Made by a program: the position numbers and the translations under genes. A stretch of 64,000 nucleotides of DNA from Amaurobius ferox (lineage: Eukaryota; Arthropoda; Arachnida; Araneae; Amaurobiidae), in the NCBI GenBank assembly GCA_951213105.1, contig OX578155.1, positions 29,776,857-29,840,856 of the forward strand, given 5' to 3'. The notes beneath the pieces were generated by a model, which made no database searches, was not told the DNA's origin, and saw nothing but the letters and a program-made list of their open reading frames with translations. This document shows, one piece after another, positions 54,924 to 64,000 of this stretch. The number at the start of each line of letters is the position of its first letter. The first letter of the stretch is position 1.

Positions 54924-55752
54924 TCTGATGTGGGACACATGACTTTCCTTATATAATGCAATGAATTTACTACTTTTCACAGTTAAAAAAAATGTTATTC
55001 TTATAGTAGATACTTATATTCTTTCCAAGATATTTTCTTCAATTAGTCGTCATTTTCATTGATTTAGCGTCATTTTTTTCCATTTGGCGAGATTTTCGTT
55101 AACTTGGCGACATTCCTGTAAATTTGTCGCCATAATCTCGCCAAGCGTTATGGATGGAGAAATAAGTTTTGCAGCGGATAAATGAATATAGACGTTCAAA
55201 TACAAAAGTATTACTCACAATATATTTTCTTTTGAATGGAACGAGTTAGATCCACGAGAATGATGTTACCAAATTTATCGCATGATATTACATATGAAAA
55301 GTGAACATGTTACTTAAATGTTATTATTATTTTTTTAATTTATGGGATTTTTGCTAAATTTATTTGGAAAATGTGCAACATCTCGAGAACAGTTCATGCT
55401 AGCGTTCTAAAATTTGTCATTCGTTTCCTAAGGAAAAATTACATAAGAAATGTCTATTTGCGTAACTCTATTAAAGGTTTTGATTTTTGATTATTTTTTC
55501 AAAATTTCACTCGAAAATTTAGGGGCGTTCTGAACATTGGATTGTGTTTAAAAACAATAGGCATCCAGTATTCACGGATTGTGATTTTTGTACCATATTT
55601 CATTCGAATTGCTTCATTCGTTCGTGAGATATCGTCTCCACAGACTCAGTGACACACTCACACACACACACACACAAACATCACTTCAAAAATGTTCGAT
55701 TCGAGATCAGGTATGCTTGAAACGTGTTCTCCCGTCGAAAACTCGAATTCGT
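54924..55752 (+). mobile_element. Hel-B lacking its 3' stem-loop
   Basis: TCTGATGTGGGACACATGAC (hairpin shortened by two bases), ACTTTCCTTATATAATG, tcgccaa block with an internal deletion, catctcgagaacagttc, CA tract (55658-55675). It stops at cgaaaactcgaattcg, just before the stem-loop. Confidence 0.85.
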
Positions 55753-55864
55753 GAAGTTGTAGCAGTGGGCTACTCATCCGCAGATGTTAACTTAGCGTGT
55801 GAAAGGAATTTGGAAAATGGCCCATTGACCACTGCAACAGCCTTAGATGTATTTTAAAAAAGAA

Positions 55865-57162
55865 ACAAGAAAGATCAATCATACTTAAAGCATTGATTAT
55901 GAAACACTTTCCAACTTCAATGCAATTTTATTTAAACATGTCTAAAATGCAATACATTCCTCGGTAATATTTTAAAACTTATCACAATACTACATTAATT
56001 TATTATATTTGAAAACTTAAACCGTCATCGAAAAAAATGAACTTCATTCAAATGACGGCATTGAAATATAAATTGCCTGGTTTAAACATCTCTAAAATGC
56101 GATACATTCCTCGGTAATATTTTTAAAACTAACATAATACTACGATAAATTATTATATTTGAAAACTTCATCGAAAATAACTGAAATTCATTCAAATGAC
56201 GTCATAGAAAAAATAACACGCCTGGATCTCTCTATAAAAACAGCATTTCATTCATAACATTTTCCCATTCATTTCATTCATCACAATACTATAATAATTT
56301 ATTTTATTTAAAAATTAAGACCATGGAGCTACAAGTAATTAAACTCTATGCTTAAAACTTCATCGAAAAAAATCGTCCTTCTCTTTGTAAAATCAATGAA
56401 TATTTCATTCATATCAGCTATGCAGACTCCATGGGTTAAATAATTTTGTGTTAAAGAAATACAGTAAGTTTAATACAGCTCATTCTACATATTTTGCTGT
56501 TTACATTTTACATATGTGAAAATAGGCTTCGTTGTAGAAATAATCAAATTTGGATGATCATTTAAACTCAAATATATTGTAATTGCGTTGTTTCAGTATG
56601 TAGATGCACAGAATTTAAGCAAAAATAAAGTGGTTTTAGGACGGATACATCACTTAATATGAATTAAAAAGAACTTAAGAAATCACGATTTTGAGACAAG
56701 ATGGATGCCATATATCATTGGATATATAATGGGTCATGTGATCTTTTCATATCATAGTCACGTGATCGCTTCATATAAGAGGTGTGATTATTATTTTAAT
56801 TTTTATTTAAAAAACTACTGAATATATTTCGCTGAATTTTTTTTTTTATATATTTTATGGAACAATTTGAATATTACCTAAAATTTTCGAAGCAATTTGT
56901 GAATTTTAAATCCGCTTAAAAAATGTTTGAAAAATTAGGTCCCATAGGGCTCAATGTATTTCATTTTTTCTACCCGGGTTCAATCCAAAATTAATTGGGT
57001 GATATTATTCATTTATATTCCCATAGGTCCGTCAGACTGTCTGAACAACATACAAAATTTTCATTTTGATTAAGTCATTTTTACGGCAGTTATCGTGCTA
57101 ACGGACAGACAGACAGACAGAATGAAAAGTCATAAACACTTTTCAACTTTGTTGTAAAGTGT
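55865..57162 (+). mobile_element. Hel-C copy, full length with internal duplication
   Basis: Plus-strand orientation. The 5' end is ACAAGAAAGATCAATCATAC with hairpin to GCATTGATTATG, then the subterminal AACACTTTCCAACTTC. A block of about 150-175 bp is repeated in tandem (about 55933-56085 and 56086-56225). The body then has catgtgatcttttcatat, cacgtgatcgcttcatat and tacccgggttcaatcc, a GACA tract (57105-57120), and the stem-loop AACACTTTTCAACTTTGTTG ... AAAGTGTT. Confidence 0.82.
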
Positions 57163-57598
57163 TAAAAAGTGAATGTATAAAATTTTGAGTTAAAGATCTA
57201 ATCGGAATTAAAATTTGATAAAAAAAGTTTAAAGGTTATAAAATAGATGCGCATTATTTAGAATTAAGTAAAATGTCATATTCATTATAACAGCTATCTT
57301 TATGGAAGATTTAATTGTGCGTTTTGTATTAAATATCTAGACAACCCCTGGTCCTGGAAACTCGAAATATGGACTAAATTTGAAGTGGGGCTATTCCAAT
57401 TTTATGCAATTCGGTGCAGCCATAATGATGAAACAAGTAAACACACAGACAGATTCTTCAATTTTATTTATATATATCATCATAAGTATCAGGAACCTTA
57501 CTCCCCATTACTTATAGCCGAGTTCCCTGAAACTTTCAGTAACATGCTTGAAAATGTTTTACGGTGTATAGGAAATCCTAGCATAGAATCTTCACAAT
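57163..57598. other. Unassigned sequence
   Basis: An 88-codon open frame (57385-57651) runs into the LINE tail and has no recognisable domain. Confidence 0.3.
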
Positions 57599-58340
57599 TA
57601 TTTTATTTTATTTATTTTATTTTATTCAATTTACGTGGCAACTACAGATGAAATCCAGTTACAGTAGCCACACAAGACATTAAAAAGTACAGAACATACG
57701 ATACAAGAATACTAAGTAGTAAACATGTCAAGCGCATTGAAACAGGCTTTTTTAAAACAGGCAGGAGTCAAGTTAAATATATGAATATCAGCACAATAGG
57801 TATTATATAGATCAACAAATTTATAGATAGAATAGCATTTAATGTAGTTGTGTTTAACAGTAGTATTGTGAAAGAGTTTTTTTTCTGTTATTATTGACAG
57901 GTCTGTGAAATTCCAGGCAAGAAAATAAAATAGGACAATCAATAGTATTATTTAAAACCTTATAATGAAACAAGAGGCAGGACCAGCTTTTTCCTTTTTT
58001 AAGAGACATTAAACTATATTTCTGTCTGAGTTCCCTCGTATGCATATCATAAGGATAATAGCCAGTCAATCTGTAATCAATAGTACGTAATAGTTTATTT
58101 TGCACGATTTCTATCCGTTGAGAATGCAGATTGTAAACAGGGTCCCAATCATTGCACAATATCCCAAAATTGGTTTAAGAAGGGTATTATAAATACAAAT
58201 AATCGTATCAGAAGTGGCAAAATCACGAGATCGTCTTAAGATGAAACCAAGTCTTTGGTAGGCTCTTTTAATAATATTATCGATATGTCTCTGAAAGTTA
58301 AAAGTATTATCGAAAGTGACACCTAAATTATGAACCCGAC
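57599..58340 (-). pseudogene. LINE (Jockey/CR1-like) 3' end, 5'-truncated
   Basis: Minus strand. The segment 58330-57854 reads the post-polymerase region DWDPVYNLHSQRIEIVQNKL, then YYPYDMHTRELRQ, matching 28400-28673 of the other copy. It continues in a shifted frame to DIHIFNLTPACFK and a stop near 57718. A short 3' UTR ends in an ATTTT-type repeat (57599-57632 as read on the plus strand). Broken frames; only the last 700 bp of the LINE are present. Confidence 0.8.
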
Positions 58341-58700
58341 CCTGCAGCGTATATTTATTGAATTAATATGTAACCACAAATTCATACTGCTCAGCAAATT
58401 AAAACTTCCGGAGACTGTTACCATAAATAAATCTGTGCCACAGAGAATACTTTTTACAATAATTCACTTTCCATGTCATTCCTCCTTCCGAGAAACATTG
58501 CCCAATATATGCAACATTGAGCTCTACCGAAATCGTTTCATCTCGCCGGCATCGTGACGTCACGCGACGTTTCGCAGAACACGCGTTGGCTTTCTACGCT
58601 GGATTGGGCAAATCATCGCCGCTTAACCGCGAAACCGAATTCGGATTTAAATATTTCCTGTGATTTCCTCTTTCGTTTTTAAGCTTGGTGGTCTTACTTA
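58341..58700. other. Less AT-rich unassigned stretch with a CRE-like palindrome
   Basis: Contains TGACGTCA at 58555-58562 within a CG-containing stretch (58540-58625). It might be host regulatory DNA; no gene lies next to it in the window. Confidence 0.3.
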
Positions 58701-59290
58701 ATAAAGGGAGATGTGTTTGTGTGTGCAGTCTGTAGCGGGGAATCTAAGCTTCGTACGACCATGAAATTTGGCACACAGGTATTTGAGGACACGCGAAGAT
58801 GCACCTCGGCGTTATTTTTTAAAATTCGAATTAGTTCTTTTTCATGTTTTAGAATTTTCACACAAATCGGTTCCTTAGCGACCGAAAATATTCTCAGTGT
58901 TTTAATCTTGACACCATCGAAAAGATCGTTCTTTACAACGATGTTTAAACCGAATCCGTAATACAATTCCTTCATATTTATTTTTCTATACAACGGAATT
59001 TGCATATTTTATGTTATGTTAACACAATTGTTCTATAGTTTGAACTAAAAATTACGTATATATCTTCGCATTCTAGCAAAAATTAGTAATTTACTTGAAA
59101 AAGTGCATCTCGGCGTTATTTTTTTTAAATTTCGAATTAGTTATTTTATAGGCTTGAATTTCTTGTTTGGTCGTTGAAAATATCATAAAACACATGAAGA
59201 AAAATGCGGTTCGTTATCGATGCACAGCGACAAGATACTATACAAGTTTTTCGCTCGCGAAACCCGGAATTCCAGACGACTACTGGCACT
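58701..59290 (+). repeat. Two partial copies of the repeat seen at 39678
   Basis: 58720-58815 carries tgtagcggggaatctaagc, cgtacgaccatgaaatttgg and gatgcacctcggcg. 59100-59280 repeats tgcatctcggcgttatt and continues with cataaaacacatg and gaaacccggaattccag, which follow the same order at 39760-39940. Confidence 0.5.
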
Positions 59291-59997
59291 TCGGTAGGAT
59301 TTCATTTAAAATTCAGAAATTTAAAATCCTGAGTTTTACAGATTGAGATTTGGAATTTTAAATATAAGATTGAAACGGGATTATAAGCATCCCTTGGAAA
59401 AATTACGTTTCAACGACAACAACTTCTAAAGTTAGCAATTAAGATTAAACGTCCGTAAAAAAAGTCTTATTCATTTACGGTCTTGCCGTAAAGGGGGGCA
59501 TTTTTAAATCTTCAGCATTCTAACAACAACACACGCACAAAGAAAAAAAAAATGATATCATAAGTAATTTTGATATTGTAATTTTTTAAGTTATCGCATT
59601 CAGTCATCGCTATGTACAGTTTCGCACGTCAACGGGGATTCCGGTTTCATACTCTCTGGATAGTAGATCAAATCCATTTTTAAGAAGGGTGTGCATATTG
59701 GTTGGGTTATTCACATTGGAGAAGAAACTTCTAAAAAGAGGTTCTGATTTTTTTTTTTTCTTTTCTCTGGTTTGCGCAAATCTCTTAGATTTTCCACTAC
59801 AGACGAACAGATAGACATCTTCCTTTATTGCTATAGATTACAATCAGAGAAATGAACATATTCTGTTTCCTTGTTGAATGTTTCAGAAGCTGACAGCGTG
59901 CACCAGTATCTTATAAATAAGATTATTAAACTTTTATAAAACTTATTTTGTCAATTTTTAAAAATTCTAAACTGAACAGAAATTTTGCTACTTATAA
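59291..59997. other. Unassigned sequence
   Basis: No repeat family or gene recognised. Confidence 0.3.
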
Positions 59998-60240
59998 TTT
60001 TTACTTTTTCATACGTAGTATTGAGGAAGTATTGTTTTTTCACAGAAATTTTCGATTTCGAGATTTTGATGCCAATATATATTTTAAGACCTCCTTAGAT
60101 ACGTTTTGACTATTTTTGGAGCGATGTCCGTCTGTCTGTATGTCTGTGGTCGATTTCTTGTGTACACAATAGCGGTCATAAATATTAATGAATTTTCACG
60201 AAACTTATACCCCCGGCTTTGTTATAAAAAAATCTAGAAC

Positions 60241-60271
<31 letters not shown>

Positions 60272-60540
60272 GTGTGTGTATATATGTATGTATATATATG
60301 TATATGTGTATATATATGTGTATATATATGTGTGTATATATATATGTGTATATATATATGTGTATATATATATGTGTATATATATATGTGTATATATATA
60401 TGTGTATATATATATGTGTATATAGATATATATATATGTGTATATATATATGTGTATATAGATATATATATGTATATATATATGTATATATATATATGTA
60501 TATATATATATGTATATATGTATATATATATGTATATGTA

Positions 60541-60583
<43 letters not shown>

Positions 60584-60586
60584 ATG

Positions 60587-60649
<63 letters not shown>

Positions 60650-60850
60650 ATATATATGTATATATGTATATATATATGTATATATATATATTTTAATTCG
60701 AGAATAAAATTTGACACAATCATGCACAAAAAGGTTTATTTATGTCTCAATTATGAAAAGAGTTTATAATTTCAATCATTGTGAGAAATAGCCGCGGTAT
60801 GATTTTTTTGTTTTGTTCGTGACGTCATTAGCCTCCTCGGAGTCAAGATT
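59998..60850 (-). mobile_element. Hel-D copy enlarged by a microsatellite
   Basis: Has the tacttttt-catacgtag start, the gatttcgagattttgatgcc, cgttttgactatttttggag, gatgtccgtctgtctg and gaattttcacgaaac blocks, then caatcattgtgagaaatagc and cgcggt, and cgtgacgtcatt. The same order is seen in the split copy at 22556-24897. A TATATG-type microsatellite of about 450 bp (60241-60693) sits in the middle. Confidence 0.65.
60241..60693. repeat. Compound (TA)n(TG)n microsatellite, about 450 bp
   Basis: Alternating TATATG, TATGTGTA and pure TA blocks with no interruption. Because it is alternating purine-pyrimidine throughout, all frames appear open for up to 193 codons of Y/I/V/C/M; these are artefacts and not genes. 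Confidence 0.98.
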
Positions 60851-61803
60851 GATTTCGCGTGTATATATTAAATTCCCATATAACGTTTAAACATCCTTTT
60901 CCATCCATCTTATTTATGATAAAATCTCAAATTAAACAATATTTTCACATCTTTGCAGTTTACATAAAAACGAAGGATTATTTCTTTAAAATATGCTCAA
61001 ATTAAGTGATTTCACAATGGAATCCCCCCCCCCCTCCCCGCCCCTTATTTTCTAATCAAGTGTTCCAAAAGCACTTTTCTATCCACAGTAATCTAACTAA
61101 ATTACAATTTGAGAACTGACCATCTTTTGTTTTGACCCCCCCCCCCCCCTCTCCCCATCTAAATTTTCTCTCTGCTTATGTCACTGATATGTTTTGATAC
61201 ACTTACTATGTAAATACAGTGAGTTATCATTTTTTGAATGGGGAAACATTTTTTTGTGTGATGTAAACAAAATCTCTATTTTCTCCTAAATTATATTGAA
61301 GAGGTTATACGCTTACTTGTGGAGTGCGGTAAAAAATGCTCACCGCGTTATCTGCTGGATATTTATTCTCTAATGTTGACGTAGGTATGATTTTACAACT
61401 GTGTTTTATTAATTTTTGGATGAATTATGCATTTTTGTAACTAAAGTGTAATCAAGTTTTTAAAAATGCTTTTTATTCAAGCTGATGTTAATTTCTCTTT
61501 CTTTTATTTTAGGTAAGTTACTGATTTGTTGAAATCCTTCGTGTTCCGTAAGTTTGTGATTCATTTAATGTGTTATAGTACGTGGTCCATTCCATTTAGT
61601 GTTTTATGCTATAAGATTCATTCCATTTAATGTTTTATGTTAGTGATTCATTCCAGTTGATGTTTTATGTTGATGCATGATCATTCTGTACCATGAATTA
61701 GACAAATGATCTCGACGCCCAGAAGCATTTTTCCAAAATTTTCAATTATTTTCAGATGTTCAAACAAACCTACTTTTTTACGTTCTCTAATATTAATACT
61801 ATA
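60851..61803. other. Unassigned; poly-C tracts and a small tandem repeat
   Basis: 11 C at 61024-61034 and 14 C at 61136-61149. At 61559-61680 a motif attccatttaatgttttatg recurs about four times with a 31-33 bp period. Confidence 0.4.
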
Positions 61804-62666
61804 CAGGGTGTCCCACAAAGATTGAAACGCTTTAATTTTTTAGCTGTTGGGGATAGGTGGGCAATGTAAATTGCAAAAATGTTGAAAGTAAAGTAGGAAA
61901 TAAGACTACGTTAATGAAATAGTCCTCCCATTCATTTTCAAAAAGTTAACACTTTTTAAATATTTATACGACTTCCTTAGACAAATTGGGCCAATCAGAA
62001 AATTTTTATCTTTAATGCAACATGATCATTAAAAACCCAGCAGATCTATATCTTTAAAATTGAGTGAGGTATATTTAATTGAAAATTGAACATTGTGAAT
62101 GGGGACCCTATATCAAATTAGAAAAGTAAATTTGTGACATATCACAAAAAAGATAAAACTGGATGATAATACATAGGATATCCAACCACGTAGTGAGTAC
62201 CACTGCTTTATATGATCTCTGTCTATGTAATGCTTTATTTAGATGCATTTGTGATAAAAAATGTTGACACATATTAACGTATTTTTATCTAAACAATTTA
62301 CATCGTCAATTTGTTTATGATCCCTATTTTCACTGAAGAAATAGCCTTTCACATGGTACGGAAAAGTGGCATACGTCAGATTTTTTCCTTTATCATAATT
62401 CTGTTGATTTTAATAATACAGATATGCGGGTTTTTTTTTTTAATGATCTTGTTGCATTAAAAATAAAAATTTTCTGATTTACCCAATTTCTAAGGGGGTC
62501 GTATAAAAATTTAAAAATGTAACTTTCTGAAAATGAACGGGAGGACTATTTCATTAACGTAGTCTTATTTCCTACCTTACTTTCAACATTTTTGCAATTT
62601 GAATTGCCCACTTATCTCCAACAAGTAAAGAATTAAAGCGCGTTTCAATATTTTTGGGACACCCTG
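61804..62666. mobile_element. DNA element with long (about 230-bp) inverted repeats, CAGGGTGTCCC tips
   Basis: The left arm begins CAGGGTGTCCCACAAAGATT. It continues for about 230 bp to tgcaacatgatcatt, and the inverse complement runs from about 62437 to GGGACACCCTG at 62666. The central 400 bp are non-coding. TA lies on the left; the right flank is TGTA, consistent with a TA duplication after one change. The tips share CAGGGTGTCC with the element at 22651, so both may depend on the same transposase group (inference: IS630-Tc1-mariner). Confidence 0.8.
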
Positions 62667-63011
62667 TGTAGCGAAAATACTGTGATGGAGGTTGGGGGGC
62701 ACTAAACAACGTTAAAAAGCGTAATTACGTTTTTAAATGTTACAAAAATAGCGATTTTAAGTCTTAACTCTTTTTATTTTCCTTTCATCATCGCTGATTT
62801 ATTCTATATTTCATTTTTAAAGATATTATCTTATCGCAAAAGTATGTCATTGCATTTTATTATCTCTTTGGTGCTATCATTCTACCTCGAAAGAATCGCA
62901 TATACGTTTTCTCATAAAATTGATAAATTTCTGATGTATGCGAGGGGTAAAAAGAAGTTTGTTTTAAGGGGGAAATATTCCGTAGATTATCCTTTTATTT
63001 TCTTTTTAATA
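62667..63011. other. Unassigned sequence
   Basis: An 87-codon open frame (62844-63107) overlaps the Hel-C start and has no recognisable domain. Confidence 0.3.
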
Positions 63012-63892
63012 TTTTTCAACATAGTTGAAAAGTGTTTGACTTTGGTCATTCTGTCTGTGCCTGTTCGTTCGAACGATAACTACCGTAAAAACGATTATCA
63101 AAATTAAATTTTAGTATGTTGTTGAGACGGTCTGTGGGATGTTCCGGAAAGAAAATGTACCCAATTAGTTTCGGATTTAACCCGGGTTGAAAAAATGAAA
63201 TACATCGAACCCTATGGGTCTTTATTTATTTTTCAAACATTTTTAAGCGGAATTCATAAATTGCTTCCAAACTTTTAGGATACATTTGAATTATCACATA
63301 AAATCTGTAAAAGAAATATCAGCAAAATATATTGAGTAGTCATTTTTTTTTTTTAAAGAAAATTTAAATATTACACCCATGATATATGAAGAGATCACGT
63401 GATTCATTGCAAAATAGAAAAATCTGATGCGGGCAACACATGACTTTCCTTATATAATGCAATAAATTTACTACTTTTAAAGTTAAAAAAAATGTTATTC
63501 TTATAGTAGATACTTATATTCTTTCCAAGATATTGACTTTTCTTCAATTAGTCGTCATTTTCATTGATTTAGCGTCATTTTTATCCATTTGGCGAGATTT
63601 TTGTTAATTTGGCAACATTTAAGAAAGTCGCCAAGTTGGCGACATGGCAGAGGCAGATGATTTATATTTTGATGACGTCATTTGAATAAAGTTCAGTTTG
63701 TGTGACTGGAATTTTTTTTTTCGATGAAGTTTTAAGTTTTCAAGTATAATAAATTACTGTAGTACTGGGGTAATTTAAAAATATCAGCGCTGAATTTATT
63801 GCATTTTAGAGCTGATTAAATAAAATTGCATTTCATTTGGAAAGTGCTTCATAATCAATGCGTTATGCATGATTGATCTTTCTTTTAATTCA
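63012..63892 (-). mobile_element. Hel-C copy split by a Hel-B 5' fragment
   Basis: Starts within the stem-loop (TTCAACATAGTTGAAAAGTG), then the ctgtctgtgcctgttcg tract, cgataactaccgtaaaaacg, aacccgggttgaa and agagatcacgtgattcattg. It is interrupted at 63418-63645 and resumes with gatgatttatattttgatg, ending at the 5' hairpin and gattgatctttctt. Confidence 0.78.
63423..63645 (+). mobile_element. Hel-B 5' fragment nested in Hel-C
   Basis: TCTGATGCGGGCAACACATG, ACTTTCCTTATATAATG, up to GTCGCCAAGTTGGCGACAT at 63627-63645, where it ends precisely at the palindrome. The remaining 700 bp of the element are missing. Confidence 0.82.
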
Positions 63893-64000
63893 TAATCTTC
63901 CGTTTTGTGAGAATTTTTCAATATGATCAAGCTCGTGATTGTATCCCGTGTCGTATTTTTGCAATCCGGGGATTTGAAATTTTATTTAAATTAAAGCATT

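Noticed and set aside
60185..60769. Overlapping open frames of 144-193 codons
   Set aside because: They are translations of the TATATG microsatellite in every frame and contain almost only Y, I, V, C, M, T and H.

Overview
This window looks like non-coding, repeat-dominated DNA from an animal nuclear genome, probably an arthropod. The organism call is an inference from the repeat classes (DINE-1-like rolling-circle relics, pol III SINEs, Gypsy-type solo LTRs, a Jockey/CR1-like LINE, hAT, pogo/Tigger and foldback DNA elements); nothing here fixes the species. The DNA is AT-rich with no operons. I found no intact host gene, rRNA gene or tRNA gene. The only recognisable protein-coding DNA is broken transposon code: a LINE reverse transcriptase (28388-30260 and 57599-58340, minus strand), a second LINE type's 3' end (2652-3082, 24909-25453), and pogo/Tigger transposase scraps (18070-18232, 49781-50095).

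The dominant content is four families that I name Hel-A, Hel-B, Hel-C and Hel-D. They are short non-autonomous elements with a common plan: a small hairpin at the 5' end, then a subterminal motif (ACTTTCCCTGCAG in A, ACTTTCCTTATAT in B, AACACTTTCCAAC in C), a 0.6-1 kb body, a CA/TG or GACA microsatellite, and a 3' stem-loop that carries the inverse complement of the subterminal motif. This matches the published description of Helentron-associated elements (DINE-1/HINE), rolling-circle relatives of Helitrons. I count about thirty copies or fragments. Many are nested, some are joined head to tail, and at least two are A/B chimeras.

Region by region. 0.5-9.2 kb: two copies of a foldback element with TTAA-type target duplications; one is split by Hel-A. 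Between them lies a three-level nest, Hel-A holding Hel-B holding a LINE tail (2150-4306). 9.5-12.2 kb: Hel-A copies, one split by a hAT-like element with an 8-bp target duplication. 12.6-18.6 kb: a very deep nest of Hel-A, Hel-B, two solo LTRs, two SINEs and a pogo-like element. 20-27 kb: SINEs, a B-derived satellite, full-length Hel-A, and an inverted pair of Hel-D copies that hold a DNA transposon, a LINE tail and SINEs. 27-30.3 kb: an A/B chimera next to a LINE reverse transcriptase split by Hel-B. 31.4-35 kb: Hel-C, a solo LTR and the third foldback copy. 36.8-38.7 kb: a Hel-B tandem array. 40-48.5 kb: Hel-C, Hel-A tandem, Hel-B, a palindrome-rich dimeric element and a perfect 36-bp palindrome. 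49.4-51.2 kb: a 32-bp minisatellite, a transposase relic and a tandem duplication. 51.3-64 kb: Hel-B, Hel-C, LINE, a long TATATG microsatellite in Hel-D, a long-TIR element, and a last Hel-C.

The most interesting signals are: (1) a SINE family with two interchangeable pol III heads, 5S rRNA-like (15268-15668; 23775-24159) or tRNA-like (15682-15967; 20011-20281; 26015-26256), on one body and (CAA)n tail; (2) Hel families that share end architecture and recombine; (3) tail-only insertions of about 55-60 bp with target duplications; (4) palindrome-dense structures at 43405-44645. All similarity statements come from reading the window by eye; no database search was possible, and family names other than general classes are mine.
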